In this document: in pieces, positions 36,848-46,800 of the stretch | Position numbering within the stretch: position 1 is the first letter of the stretch | Layout of the letters: each line of letters starts with the position of its first letter | Assembly: GCF_001642805.2 (NCBI RefSeq) | Contig: NZ_CP016948.1 | Span: forward strand, 2,046,001 to 2,110,000 | Direction: 5' to 3' | DNA from: Serratia surfactantfaciens | GTDB lineage: Bacteria; Pseudomonadota; Gammaproteobacteria; Enterobacterales; Enterobacteriaceae | DNA length: 64,000 bases | The notes under the pieces: generated by a model | Database searches by the model: none | What the model was told of the DNA's origin: nothing | What the model saw: only the letters and a program-made list of their open reading frames with translations | Translations under genes and position numbers: made by a program

Positions 36848-38782
36848 ATGTTTCAAGATAACCCGCTGCTGGCGCAGCTAAAACAGCAACTTCACTCTCA
36901 GACCCCGCGCGTTGAAGGCGTCGTGAAAGGGACTGAGAAAGGCTTTGGCTTTCTTGAAGTAGACGGTCAAAAAAGCTACTTCATTCCGCCGCCGTACATG
37001 AAGAAAGTCATGCACGGGGATCGCATTATCGCCGCCCTGCACACCGAGAAAGAACGTGAAATCGCCGAGCCGGAAACCCTGGTCGAGCCATTCCTCTCGC
37101 GCTTCGTCGGCCGCGTGCAAAAGCGCGACGATCGCCTGTCCATCGTGCCCGATCATCCGTTGCTGAAAGATGCGATTCCGTGCCGCCCGGTGCGTGAACT
37201 GGCCCACAACTTCCAGGCCGGCGACTGGGCGGTGGCGGAAATGCGCCGTCATCCGCTGAAAGGCGATCGCGGCTTCAACGCCGATCTGACCCGTTTCATC
37301 ACCGAGGGTGAAGACCATTTCGCCCCATGGTGGGTGACGCTGGCGCGCCACAATCTGGAGAAAGAGGCGCCGGAAATGCTGGCCCTCAGCGAGCCGAACG
37401 CCGCGCTGGCCCGTGAGGACCTGACCGCGCTCGAATTCGTTACCATCGACAGCGCCAGCACCGAAGACATGGACGATGCGCTGTACGTGACCGACAACGG
37501 CGACGGTTCGCTGCAGCTGACCATCGCCATCGCCGATCCGACCGCCTACGTTGAACAAGGCAGCAAGCTGGATGAGATCGCCCGCGTGCGCGCCTTCACC
37601 AACTACCTGCCGGGCTTCAACATCCCGATGCTGCCGCGCGACCTGTCGGACAACCTGTGCTCGCTGCGCCCTAACGAGCGCCGCCAGGTGCTGGCCTGCC
37701 GCGTGACCATCGCCGCCGACGGCGCGCTGGGCGACGATATTCAGTTCTTCGCCGCCGAGATCGAATCCAAAGCCAAGCTGGTGTACGACGAAGTCTCCGA
37801 CTGGCTGGAAGGCATTGCCGGCTGGCAGCCGCCGAGCGACGCCATCGCGCAACAGGTTACCCTGCTGAAACGCGTTTGCGACGCACGCAACGCCTGGCGC
37901 CACCAGCACGCGCTGGTGTTCAAAGATCGCCCGGACTACCGCTTCGTGCTGGGTGAAAAAGGCGACGTGCTGGAGATCGTCACCGAGCAGCGCCGCAGCG
38001 CCAACCGCATCGTTGAAGAATGCATGATCGCCGCCAACGTCTGCGCCGCCATCGTGCTGCGCGATCGCCTGGGCTTCGGCGTGTACAACGTGCACACCGG
38101 TTTCGATCCTGCGCTGGTCGAGCAAGCGGTCACCGTGCTGCAGGCCAACGGCGTGGAAGCCGAAGCCGAGAAGCTGCTGACCCTCGACGGTTTCTGCGAA
38201 CTGCGCCGCCATCTGGATGCGCAGCCGACCCAGTTCCTCGACAGCCGCATCCGCCGCTTCCAGACCTTCGCCGAGATCAGCACCACGCCGGGGCCGCACT
38301 TCGGTCTGGGGCTGGAGGCTTACGCGACCTGGACATCGCCAATCCGTAAATACGGCGACATGGTCAACCATCGTCTGCTGAAGGCGATCATCAACCAGCA
38401 GCCGGCGGAAAAACCGCAGGATGACGTGACGGTGCAGCTGGCGGAACGCCGCCGCCTGAACCGCATGGCGGAACGCGACGTCGGCGACTGGCTGTACGCC
38501 CGCTTCCTGCAGGACAAGGCCGGTACCGATACCCGTTTCAACGCCGAGATCATCGACGTGACCCGCGGCGGCCTGCGCGTACGTCTGCTGGACAACGGCG
38601 CGGTTGCCTTTATCCCGGCGCCGTTTATTCACGCGGTGCGTGACGAAATGCAATGCAGCCAGGAAACCGGCACCGTGCAGATCAAAGGTGAAGTGGTTTA
38701 CCGCCAGAGCGACACCTTGCAGGTCACCATCGCCGAAGTGCGCATGGAAACCCGCAGCGTGATCGCCCGCCCTGCGGCCTGA
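36848..38782 (+). CDS. rnb: exoribonuclease II
   Basis: 644 residues, the length of E. coli RNase II, a processive 3'-5' exonuclease for unstructured RNA. N-terminal cold-shock domains ([25 protein letters not shown]) precede the RNB catalytic domain, whose acidic cluster is in [15 protein letters not shown]. The basic signature [17 protein letters not shown] and a C-terminal S1 domain ([26 protein letters not shown]) follow. The start [15 protein letters not shown] is chosen by identity with E. coli; ten extra in-frame codons exist upstream. It is monocistronic, with a strong terminator. Confidence 0.97.
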   Translation: MFQDNPLLAQLKQQLHSQTPRVEGVVKGTEKGFGFLEVDGQKSYFIPPPYMKKVMHGDRIIAALHTEKEREIAEPETLVEPFLSRFVGRVQKRDDRLSIVPDHPLLKDAIPCRPVRELAHNFQAGDWAVAEMRRHPLKGDRGFNADLTRFITEGEDHFAPWWVTLARHNLEKEAPEMLALSEPNAALAREDLTALEFVTIDSASTEDMDDALYVTDNGDGSLQLTIAIADPTAYVEQGSKLDEIARVRAFTNYLPGFNIPMLPRDLSDNLCSLRPNERRQVLACRVTIAADGALGDDIQFFAAEIESKAKLVYDEVSDWLEGIAGWQPPSDAIAQQVTLLKRVCDARNAWRHQHALVFKDRPDYRFVLGEKGDVLEIVTEQRRSANRIVEECMIAANVCAAIVLRDRLGFGVYNVHTGFDPALVEQAVTVLQANGVEAEAEKLLTLDGFCELRRHLDAQPTQFLDSRIRRFQTFAEISTTPGPHFGLGLEAYATWTSPIRKYGDMVNHRLLKAIINQQPAEKPQDDVTVQLAERRRLNRMAERDVGDWLYARFLQDKAGTDTRFNAEIIDVTRGGLRVRLLDNGAVAFIPAPFIHAVRDEMQCSQETGTVQIKGEVVYRQSDTLQVTIAEVRMETRSVIARPAA

Positions 38783-38814
38783 CGGCCGGATAGCGTACGG
38801 TAACAAGCGTCAAG

Positions 38815-38845
38815 CGCCGGCGGTGAAAACCGCCGGCGTTTTTTT
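38815..38845 (+). terminator. terminator of rnb
   Basis: CGCCGGCGGT / ACCGCCGGCG, 10-bp perfect stem with a GAAA tetraloop followed by seven T. Confidence 0.95.
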
Positions 38846-38857
38846 GTCTCGCACCCG

Positions 38858-40168
38858 CTATTGCAACTTATCGCCGCCGGTTTCGCGCAACAGCGGCAGC
38901 GCGGCCAGCGAGATTAGCGTCGCCAGCATCAGATAGCCGGCGGGCGCCAACAATGAACCGCTGAGCACGATCGACTGGGAAGCGATGTATTGGGCAAAGC
39001 CACCGAAAATTGCGACGCCGAGGCTATAAACCAGCGCAAACCCCAACGCACGCACTCGCTGCGGAAACAGCTCGGAAATCATCAACAACGTAGGAACAGA
39101 ACCTAACGTTGTCAGAGCAACCATCAACGCCACCACGCTCAGCAACACCGCCGGATGCGGCGCCACCGTCAGCAGCCAGAAAACCGGCAATGCCAACAAC
39201 AAAATGGCGATCCGCGCCCAGCGGATCAGCGGCAGGCGACCGTAGCGATCGCACCAATGCCCGACCAGCAGGCTGCCGGCGAAGGTGATGATCCCGGCCA
39301 GCAGCATCGCCGCATACCCGTAGGTCTGCGCCATCCCCAGATACTTGACCGCAAAGGTGCCCAGATAGTACATCGAGATATAGGTAGCGACAGTGGCGCC
39401 GATGGTCAACATCACGCCGAGCATCACCGCCCGGGAATGTTTGCGCAGTGGTACAGGCGGCTCATGGGTACGCTCCGCCGGCGGCCGGTCGCTTTCCAGC
39501 CCGAGACGCAGCCAGCAACCGAGCGGCGCCAGCGCCACGCCGATGAAGAAAGGAATGCGCCATCCCCAACTGGCCATGGCCTGTGGATCGCCCGTGAGCA
39601 CCGGCAGCCAGCCGCTGAGCCCCAACGCCGTCACGCCGCCGATCACGCTGGCGATGCCCTGCGTCGCCAGCGCCCAGCTGGAGTAGAATCCTCGCCGGCC
39701 AGGCGGCGCCGACTCCACCAGAATCGACATGGAGGCACCCACCTCACCGCCCGCCGCCACGCCCTGGATCAGGCGCGCTGCCACCAGCGTGATCGTGCCC
39801 CAATAGCCGGCGCTGGCATAGGTCGGCGCAAAACCGATCATCGCCGTGCCCAGACTCATCAGGGATATCGTCAGAATCATCGCGGATTTTCGCCCGCAGC
39901 GATCGGCATAAGCGCCGATCAAAATGCCCCCCAACGGCCGCATGATAAAACTGACGCCGAATGTGGCGAACGCCAGCAGCAGCGCCAAATTGGGATCGCT
40001 GGAGGGAGGGAAAAACAGCACGCTGATATAAATAACGAAAAAATTGTAAATACCGAAATCGAAGAACTCTAACGCATTGCCGAAAGAGGCGGCGAATATC
40101 ACCTTCTTGCCGCCGACTTTCGGTCGCGTCGTTATTTCCTGCCGGGCCGCAACCGTATTTTCACTCAT
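38858..40168 (-). CDS. MFS metabolite:proton symporter (ShiA/ProP-like)
   Basis: 436 residues with 12 predicted membrane helices, major facilitator superfamily, metabolite:H+ symporter family. The first helix region is FAASFGNALEFFDFGIYNFFVIY. The loop 2-3 motif is GAYADRCGRKSAM, with RLIQGVAAGGEVGAS after helix 4, a hallmark of the citrate/shikimate/proline-betaine branch. The substrate is not readable. GGAAGG precedes the start. It lies 30 nt downstream of an M20 amidohydrolase on the same strand, so the pair likely imports and hydrolyses (or recovers) an N-acyl amino acid or related carboxylate. Confidence 0.85.
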   Translation of the reverse strand: MSENTVAARQEITTRPKVGGKKVIFAASFGNALEFFDFGIYNFFVIYISVLFFPPSSDPNLALLLAFATFGVSFIMRPLGGILIGAYADRCGRKSAMILTISLMSLGTAMIGFAPTYASAGYWGTITLVAARLIQGVAAGGEVGASMSILVESAPPGRRGFYSSWALATQGIASVIGGVTALGLSGWLPVLTGDPQAMASWGWRIPFFIGVALAPLGCWLRLGLESDRPPAERTHEPPVPLRKHSRAVMLGVMLTIGATVATYISMYYLGTFAVKYLGMAQTYGYAAMLLAGIITFAGSLLVGHWCDRYGRLPLIRWARIAILLLALPVFWLLTVAPHPAVLLSVVALMVALTTLGSVPTLLMISELFPQRVRALGFALVYSLGVAIFGGFAQYIASQSIVLSGSLLAPAGYLMLATLISLAALPLLRETGGDKLQ

Positions 40169-40198
40169 TATGACCTTCCCTGTTATTATTCTTTGAGT

Positions 40199-41362
40199 TT
40201 ATTTTAAATAGGCTTCCACCAGCGCTCCCCAATAATGGCTGCCCGCCGCCAGACATTCATCGTTAAAGTCGTATCCCGGGTTATGCACCATACAGCTTCC
40301 TTCACCGTCGCCATTACCGATCAGCAGATAACACCCCTGCGGCTGCGCCTCGAGCATGAAGGTGAAATCTTCGCTGCCCATCAGCGGCTTGGCGCCGTAG
40401 TGCGCGCGCGCGGCGCCAAACTGCTGTTCCGCCACCTGATGCGCGAAGCGCGTCATGGCCTCATCGTTGACCAATACCGGAGCGCCGTTGATGTGATTCA
40501 CGATTGCCGTGGCGCCGAAGCTTTGCGCCTGCGCCTGAATCAGCGCAGGAATGCGCGTTAACAGCTCGGTTCGCCACTCGCGCCCCAGCGATCGCACGCT
40601 AAGCCGCATTTCCGCGCTGTCCGGGATCACATTAGCCGCCTCACCGGCCTTAATGCTGCCGACGGTGATCACCGCCGCCTCCAGCGGATCGGTATTACGC
40701 GAGACGATGCTTTGCAGCGCGACGACGATATGCGAGGCCACCAGCACCGGATCGACGGTCAGATGCGGCATAGCGCCGTGCCCACCGCAGCCTTGCACGG
40801 TAACGACGAATTGGTCCGTCGAAGCCATAAAGGCGCCGTGACGGAAGAAAAACTCGCCCACAGGCAGACCCGGCATGTTGTGCATGGCGAAGATGGCGTC
40901 ACAGGGAAAGCGTTCGAATAACCCTTGCTCCACCATCAACGCGCCGCCGCCCAGCGTCTCTTCCGCCGGCTGAAAGATCAGGTGCAGCGTGCCGTTGAAG
41001 CGGCGGGTTTGCGCCAGGTAACGCGCAGCGCCGAGCAACATGGTGGTATGGCCATCGTGGCCGCAACCGTGCATGCAGTTGGGCACGCTGCTGCTCCAGG
41101 ATTTGCCGTTGTTTTCTTCGATCGGCAGCGCATCCATATCGGCGCGCAGCCCGAGACGCTTCGCACCGGCGCCCGCTCGCAGCGTACCGACGACGCCGGT
41201 GCCCGCCAATCCGCGGTGCACCTCATACCCCCACGAACTCAGATAATCCGCCACCAAATCGCTGGTACGAAACTCCTCGAAGCCAAGCTCCGGGTGCTGG
41301 TGAATATCATGACGAATAGCCGTGAGCTGCGGTAAATATCCTGCAATGACTTTATCTATCAT
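40199..41362 (-). CDS. M20D amidohydrolase (hippurate hydrolase/N-acyl-amino-acid deacylase-like)
   Basis: 387 residues. Di-metal M20 peptidase-family amidohydrolase of the hippuricase/IAA-amino-acid hydrolase branch. Metal-site motifs are HQHPELGFEE, LRADMDALPI, MHGCGHDGHTTMLLGAA (Cys/His), QPAEETLGGG and, near the C-terminus, GSEDF. The dimerisation-domain motif is GGHGAMPHLTVDP. It cleaves amide bonds of N-acylated amino acids, but the acyl group cannot be told. AAGGA precedes the ATG. First gene of a two-gene unit with the MFS symporter. Confidence 0.87.
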   Translation of the reverse strand: MIDKVIAGYLPQLTAIRHDIHQHPELGFEEFRTSDLVADYLSSWGYEVHRGLAGTGVVGTLRAGAGAKRLGLRADMDALPIEENNGKSWSSSVPNCMHGCGHDGHTTMLLGAARYLAQTRRFNGTLHLIFQPAEETLGGGALMVEQGLFERFPCDAIFAMHNMPGLPVGEFFFRHGAFMASTDQFVVTVQGCGGHGAMPHLTVDPVLVASHIVVALQSIVSRNTDPLEAAVITVGSIKAGEAANVIPDSAEMRLSVRSLGREWRTELLTRIPALIQAQAQSFGATAIVNHINGAPVLVNDEAMTRFAHQVAEQQFGAARAHYGAKPLMGSEDFTFMLEAQPQGCYLLIGNGDGEGSCMVHNPGYDFNDECLAAGSHYWGALVEAYLK

Positions 41363-41747
41363 TATTAATTCCTTTTATTGACTTTATTATTTGTGAAATA
41401 AATGAATGGCGCCTCAAGCGCGAGCCAAGATATATCACGCAAAACGTTTATTGGTACCCCTCGCGTCGGCAATACAGAAAAATAATGCCAAAGGGATCGC
41501 GCAAGGGATGGGTTTAGATATTATCCGCCAGATAAAAATTAAAAATGCAGCAGGAAAAGCTGCCGGGCCACATTGCGACGACAGCCTGCACCAATGGGGT
41601 TTCATCACGTTGTTTTTCCACCAAAACCCCACTTGCTTCACATTTCTCATCCGACCTGCCACGGTTCGGCGGCAAAACTTCTACTGTTAAAACGTCATTC
41701 CTAATAACAAGGTCGATTTTTACCTCTGCACGCCAAGGAGTTGTTTC
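41363..41747. other. divergent control region between M20 gene and CstA-like gene
   Basis: 385 bp, comparatively AT-rich. It holds the two divergent promoters; a TTGTGA at 41391 is only half of a CRP-type site. A 94-codon reading from 41406 has no ribosome-binding site and unconvincing composition and is not called. No other structure was recognised. Confidence 0.4.
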
Positions 41748-43814
41748 ATGAAAAACATCAGGTCCGGACTTATCTGGCTGCTGGTGGCGTTGGTCGGCGC
41801 TTTCGCCTTCGCCATGCTGGCGCTCAGCCGCGGCGAACACGTCAACGCCGTCTGGCTGGTGGTCGCCGCCGTCGCCTGCTACAGCATCGCCTACCGCTTC
41901 TACAGCAGGTTCATCGCCGACAAGGTTTTTGAACTGGATGACCGCCGTCTAACCCCGGCCGAACGTCACAACGACGGCCTGGACTATGTGCCCACCAACA
42001 AATGGGTGCTGTTCGGCCACCACTTCGCCGCCATCGCCGGCGCCGGGCCGTTGGTAGGGCCGATTCTGGCCGCGCAGATGGGCTTCCTGCCAGGAACCAT
42101 CTGGATCCTGGTCGGCGTCATGCTGGCCGGCGCGGTGCAGGATTTCCTGGTGCTGTTTATCTCCACCCGCCGCGACGGGCGTTCGCTGGGGGAGATGGCC
42201 AAACAGGAGCTGGGGGCGTTCGCCGGGGTGATCACCATGCTCGGCGCGCTGGGGGTGATGATCATCATCCTGTCGGCGCTGGCGCTGGTGGTGGTGAAGG
42301 CGCTGGCCGACAGCCCGTGGGGGCTGTTCACCATCGCCGCCACCATCCCGATCGCGCTGTTCATGGGCGTCTACATGCGTTTTATTCGCCCGGGTAAGAT
42401 CGCGGAAATATCGGTAATCGGCTTCGTGCTGATGCTGCTGGCGATCATTTACGGCGGCAACGTGGCGCAAGATCCCTACTGGGGGCCGTTCTTCACGCTG
42501 CACGGCACCACCCTGACCTGGGTGCTGGTGATCTACGGCTTCGTCGCCTCGGTGCTGCCAGTGTGGCTGCTGCTGGCGCCGCGCGACTACCTTTCGACCT
42601 TTATGAAGATCGGCGTCATCATCGGTCTGGCCATCGGCATCGTTTTCGCCATGCCGGAGATGAAAATGCCGGCGGTTTCGCGCTTTATCGACGGCAGCGG
42701 CCCGGTGTTCGCCGGCGCCCTGTTCCCGTTCCTGTTCATCACCATCGCCTGCGGCGCCATTTCCGGCTTCCACGCGCTGGTTTCCAGCGGCACCACGCCC
42801 AAACTGGTGGAGCGCGAAAGCCACATTCGCTTTATCGGTTACGGCGCCATGCTGATGGAGTCTTTCGTCGCCATCATGGCGTTGATCTGCGCCTCGGTGC
42901 TGGATCCGGGCGTTTACTTCGCCATGAACTCACCGGCGGCGCTGATCGGCACCACGGTGGAAAATGCTTCACAGGTGATTAACAGCTGGGGCTTTATCGT
43001 CACGCCGGAAACGCTGGCGCTGATCGCCAAAGAGGTGGGTGAAAATTCAATACTGTCGCGTGCAGGCGGTGCCCCGACATTCGCCGTGGGCATGGCGCAC
43101 ATCATCAGCGAGGTGTTCAACAGCCGGGCGATGATGGCGTTCTGGTACCACTTCGCCATTCTGTTCGAAGCGCTGTTCATCCTGACCGCCGTCGACGCCG
43201 GCACCCGCGCCTGCCGCTTTATGGTGCAGGATCTGGTAGGCGTGGCGGTGCCGCAGTTGGCCAACAACCGCTCCTGGTTCGGCAACCTGGCGGGCACCAC
43301 GGTGGCGGTAGCCGGCTGGGGCTTCTTCGTGTATCAGGGGGTGGTCGATCCGCTCGGCGGCATCAATACCCTGTGGCCACTGTTCGGCATCGGCAACCAG
43401 ATGCTGGCATCGATGGCGCTGATCCTCGGCACCGTGGTGCTGTTCAAGATGAAGAAGCAGCGCTACGCCTGGGTCACCATTCTGCCGACCGCCTGGCTGT
43501 TCGTCACCTCGATGACCGCCGGCTGGCAGAAGATCTTCCATGAGAAACCGAGCATCGGTTTCCTGGCGCAAGCGAAGAAATTTTCAACCGGCATTGAGCA
43601 AGGCACGATCATTGCGCCGGCCAAGTCGCTGAAGGACATGGAGACCATCGTGTTCAGCAACCAGATCAACGCCGCGCTGTGCGGGTTCTTTATGCTGGTG
43701 GCGGTGACCATGCTGATCGCCGCTTTCTTCGCCATCCGCCGGGCGCTGCGTTCCGAACAACCGACGGCGCACGAGGTGGGCGCCGCGCTGCGGGAGGAGA
43801 CCGGCCGCGGCTGA
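41748..43814 (+). CDS. CstA-family carbon-starvation/pyruvate or peptide transporter
   Basis: 688 residues with many (about 16-18) membrane helices. The family core KWVLFGHHFAAIAGAGPLVGPILAAQMGFLPGTIW is followed by GAVQDFLVLFISTRRDGRSLGEM, SGFHALVSSGTTPKL and VDPLGGINTLWPLFGIGNQMLASMAL. Family members are E. coli CstA and BtsT, which take up peptides or pyruvate. The stretch around YAWVTILPTAWLFVTSMTAGWQKIF and the VITSWGF-like region are nearer to CstA than BtsT. AAGGAG precedes the ATG. Being at a non-standard locus beside an amidohydrolase/MFS pair, it is probably a paralog; I give no symbol. It is convergent with tpsA, 62 nt apart. Confidence 0.88.
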   Translation: MKNIRSGLIWLLVALVGAFAFAMLALSRGEHVNAVWLVVAAVACYSIAYRFYSRFIADKVFELDDRRLTPAERHNDGLDYVPTNKWVLFGHHFAAIAGAGPLVGPILAAQMGFLPGTIWILVGVMLAGAVQDFLVLFISTRRDGRSLGEMAKQELGAFAGVITMLGALGVMIIILSALALVVVKALADSPWGLFTIAATIPIALFMGVYMRFIRPGKIAEISVIGFVLMLLAIIYGGNVAQDPYWGPFFTLHGTTLTWVLVIYGFVASVLPVWLLLAPRDYLSTFMKIGVIIGLAIGIVFAMPEMKMPAVSRFIDGSGPVFAGALFPFLFITIACGAISGFHALVSSGTTPKLVERESHIRFIGYGAMLMESFVAIMALICASVLDPGVYFAMNSPAALIGTTVENASQVINSWGFIVTPETLALIAKEVGENSILSRAGGAPTFAVGMAHIISEVFNSRAMMAFWYHFAILFEALFILTAVDAGTRACRFMVQDLVGVAVPQLANNRSWFGNLAGTTVAVAGWGFFVYQGVVDPLGGINTLWPLFGIGNQMLASMALILGTVVLFKMKKQRYAWVTILPTAWLFVTSMTAGWQKIFHEKPSIGFLAQAKKFSTGIEQGTIIAPAKSLKDMETIVFSNQINAALCGFFMLVAVTMLIAAFFAIRRALRSEQPTAHEVGAALREETGRG

Positions 43815-43831
43815 GTCTCGCCGTTAGGAGA

Positions 43832-43878
43832 AACGGCCGGCCTCTTGAGCAGTGCGCTGCTTAAGGGGTTGGGCCGTT
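43832..43878. other. two-tier hairpin spanning the CstA-like/TpsA convergent junction
   Basis: Outer stem AACGGCC (43832-43838) / GGCCGTT (43872-43878). Inner 12-bp stem CCTCTTGAGCAG (about 43841-43852) / CTGCTTAAGGGG (about 43857-43868) with two wobble pairs and a TGCG-type loop. The outer arm reaches into the tpsA stop codon (43877-43879). No T tract is present. Possible 3'-end structure for both genes or a recombination scar. Confidence 0.55.
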
Positions 43879-46800
43879 AACGGACGACAGTTTGTCTGAA
43901 GATGTCTCCCCCAGGAATATTGTCTTCACCGACCCGCTTCTTGATTTCCGTCGCCAGGTACGGCGAAGCACCGCTCGCCAGTGCGCCCGCCAGGTTATTG
44001 CCCGCCAGCGCCGTCAGCGCCCCCGTTACCGCCTGCGCCGCCTTCTGCAGATCGCTGCCGGTACCGTATTGCCGCATCGCGTTGTCATACGCCTGCTTCA
44101 TCACCGCCGCATCGTTCGTCGGTTTGCCGCTCTTCTCAAGCTGCTCTCTGGCCTGCGCCAGCGCCGCCGGGTCTTTCTGTGCCTTCAGCCCGGCGATATC
44201 GCCCTGCGTGCGGATGACGTCCATCGCCTGGCCGCCAATCTCGCCGATAAGCTGCGCCTGCTTCAGCCGGTTCTGCTCCTTCTCCTTGTTGAATATCGGG
44301 CTGATGCTGCCGTCGTTGGCATGTTCGGTATCCCGGTTTAGCTGCGCCACATCCTGCTGCTGTTTGTCGGTGTCACGGACTATCAGCGTTCCCTCACTGA
44401 CCCCGGCTTTTGTCGTGCCCTCGGCATGCCCGCTGTTGTTGGCGCCCGACAGCATGCCGCCGGCCGTGTTGGTCAACAGCTCTTTGCCCACCGGCCCGCC
44501 GGTGCTGAAGCTGCCGCCGCTGTGCGTCGCGCTGTAGTCCGCCTGGTTGTGGATGTCCTTCCAGCCCAGCGTGCCGGTATCGAGGCGGTTGTTCTCTTTG
44601 TCTGCCGTGCTGGCTATCACCGCGCCGTCGAGCTGGGTATGTTCTTTGACCTTGACGTCATACCCGCCTTTGCCGGCAAACAGCCCGGTCTGCTCTTTTA
44701 CCGAGTCGAAGTTGCTGTGCAGCTTGTCCTTGCTGGCACTCACGTTGGCGGAGCCGGTCATCGAGCCGAAGGTGAAACTGCCGCCCGCGCTGGCGTTTTG
44801 CTGTTTGGCATCATAGCGGTCGCTATCCTGTTCACTTTGCAGCGTCAGGTTGCGGCCCACGTCGACGGTAACCTTTTCGCCGCTGGCCTGCGCGCCTTTC
44901 AATTTGGTGTCGCGGCCGCTGGTCAGGCTGAGATGGCTGCCCGCATCCAGGGTAGTTTCGGTATGGGTCAGGCCGTTGCCGCTCTCATGCCCCTTGCCGG
45001 CATTGACGCCGGCCGAGACGCTGATGCCATAACCGCCCGAGCCGGCGCCGATACCGACGCCAACGTTGCCACCTTTGCTGCTGTTCTTGCCGACGGTGCT
45101 TTCGCTGTTCTGCGCAGATTGCAAGCTGATGTCCCGCGCCGCATCGAGCGACAGGTCTTTGCCCGCTTTCAGCTGACTGCCGGTGATGGCGATATCGCCA
45201 CTCTGTGCGTTGTGGTTTTTACCGGTCGCCGTTATCGACAGGTTTTGCCCGGCAGTGAGCGTGCTGCCCTGCGACTGGCTACTGTCGGTACGGGTTTCGC
45301 TCTTCGACGACTGACTGCCGTAAGAGGCGCTGATGCCCACTGTGTTGGTGGCGCCTTTCCCCGCATCTGTGTTGAGTTTGTCGAGTTCAACGGCCTGTGC
45401 CGCCTGCACGCCGGACAGCGCCGCCTTGGTGTTTTGCAGTGCGTTCAGACGCCCGTCGCCCTCTTTTCTTGCCTGTTGCGCCGAGCTGACGGCGGTGTTG
45501 AGTGCACCGCCCACGGTGCCCGACAGCGCCACGCTCAGGCCGCTTTGCTTCTGCTCAAAGGTTTCTTTGCGCGTGCGTTGATCGTAGCCGGGATCGATAG
45601 TCACGCTGTCGCCGGTCAGGGCCAGATCCTTGCCCGCCACCAGATCGGCACCGCCAATGTGCAGTTGGTTGCCCGCCGTGATATTGACGCTGCCCTGGCT
45701 GCTGCCGACGGTACTGACGCTTTGGCTCTGGGTGGTGGCTTTCTCGTCGATTTCGTGTTTGCTCGACTGCTTGCCTATCGTGAAGCCGATGCCGCCGCTA
45801 CCCAGCAGGCCGCTCTTTTTCTTCTCTTCCAGCAGGTAATGTGTGTCGGTCTCGGTGGCCGCACCGATATCGACATTACGGCCGGCCTGCAGGTTCACGT
45901 CCCGGTCGGCGGCAATGGCCGAGCCGGTGACCGTCAGATCATTACCGGCGCTGACGCTGACGCTGTCGCCGCTCAGCAGCGTGCCTTTCTCACGCGTGGT
46001 GGCATCGCGCGCTACGCTGTGGCTGCTGCTTTTTTTCAGGAAGCCTTTTTTCTCCGAACGCTCCTCACTGTAGCGCGACTCTCGCTCGGTAGCCGTATTG
46101 AGGGTGACATCGTTTTTCGCCTGCAGGGCGATGGCACCCTGGTCGCTGTGCAGGGTGCTGCCGGTAATAGTGACGTCGCCCTCTCGCCCGACTACCGTCA
46201 CGCCATCGCGCCCGCTGAAGGTGCTGCCGGTGCTGATTTCGCGCTCGGTTTGTTCGATGCGATGGCTTTTGGTTTTGCCCTCGCGTTTGTTTTCGCTGTC
46301 CAGATCTTGCGTGCGGCTGCGCGCGTCTTTAATGGTCACGTCCTGCGCGCTGATGCCAATACGCCCTTCTTTACTGTCAACCTGCGCGCCTTCGGCCAGC
46401 AGTTGGTTGCCCGCCACCAGGGTGACGCCCTGGTCGCCGCCGAGTGCACTTAATGTCAGGCGCTCTTCCTGGCGATCGTTGCTGACTGATGACGTACGGC
46501 TGTTGGCGGCCAGATGCGTGGTATTGGTGGTGTTCTCGGCCCTGATAGTGATATCGCCGCCGGCCTGTACGCGGGTGCTGCCGCCGGCCTTGGCCTGGCT
46601 GCCAGCGAACGTAACGTCCCGCCCGGCCGAAAGGTTAAGGTTGCCGCCGGCGTTAAGCTCGCTCCCCTGTGCTTGCTGCCATTCGCCGCTCACGCGCGCC
46701 ATCCGGGAGCCTGCCGCTTCCGTGCCGCCACGGGTGCGGTTGCCCATTGCCCCCGAGATAACCTCAAGGTCGGCGATATGGCTGCTTTTCGCGGCGGTGA

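Noticed and set aside
36878..38806. Open frame of about 640 codons antisense to rnb
   Set aside because: Mirror of a strongly coding GC-rich gene; the translation is low-complexity (His/Gln/Val/Arg rich) with no domain, and rnb is unambiguous.
41391..41408. CRP-like TGTGA upstream of the M20 gene
   Set aside because: Only one half-site matches; the second arm is absent.
41406..41690. 94-codon reading between the M20 and CstA-like genes
   Set aside because: No ribosome-binding site, odd composition and no recognisable domain; left as intergenic.
44426..46453. 675-codon frame antisense to tpsA, and many shorter ones up to 53236
   Set aside because: Products are Ala/Pro/Leu-rich shadows of the repeat gene; no ribosome sites or domains.
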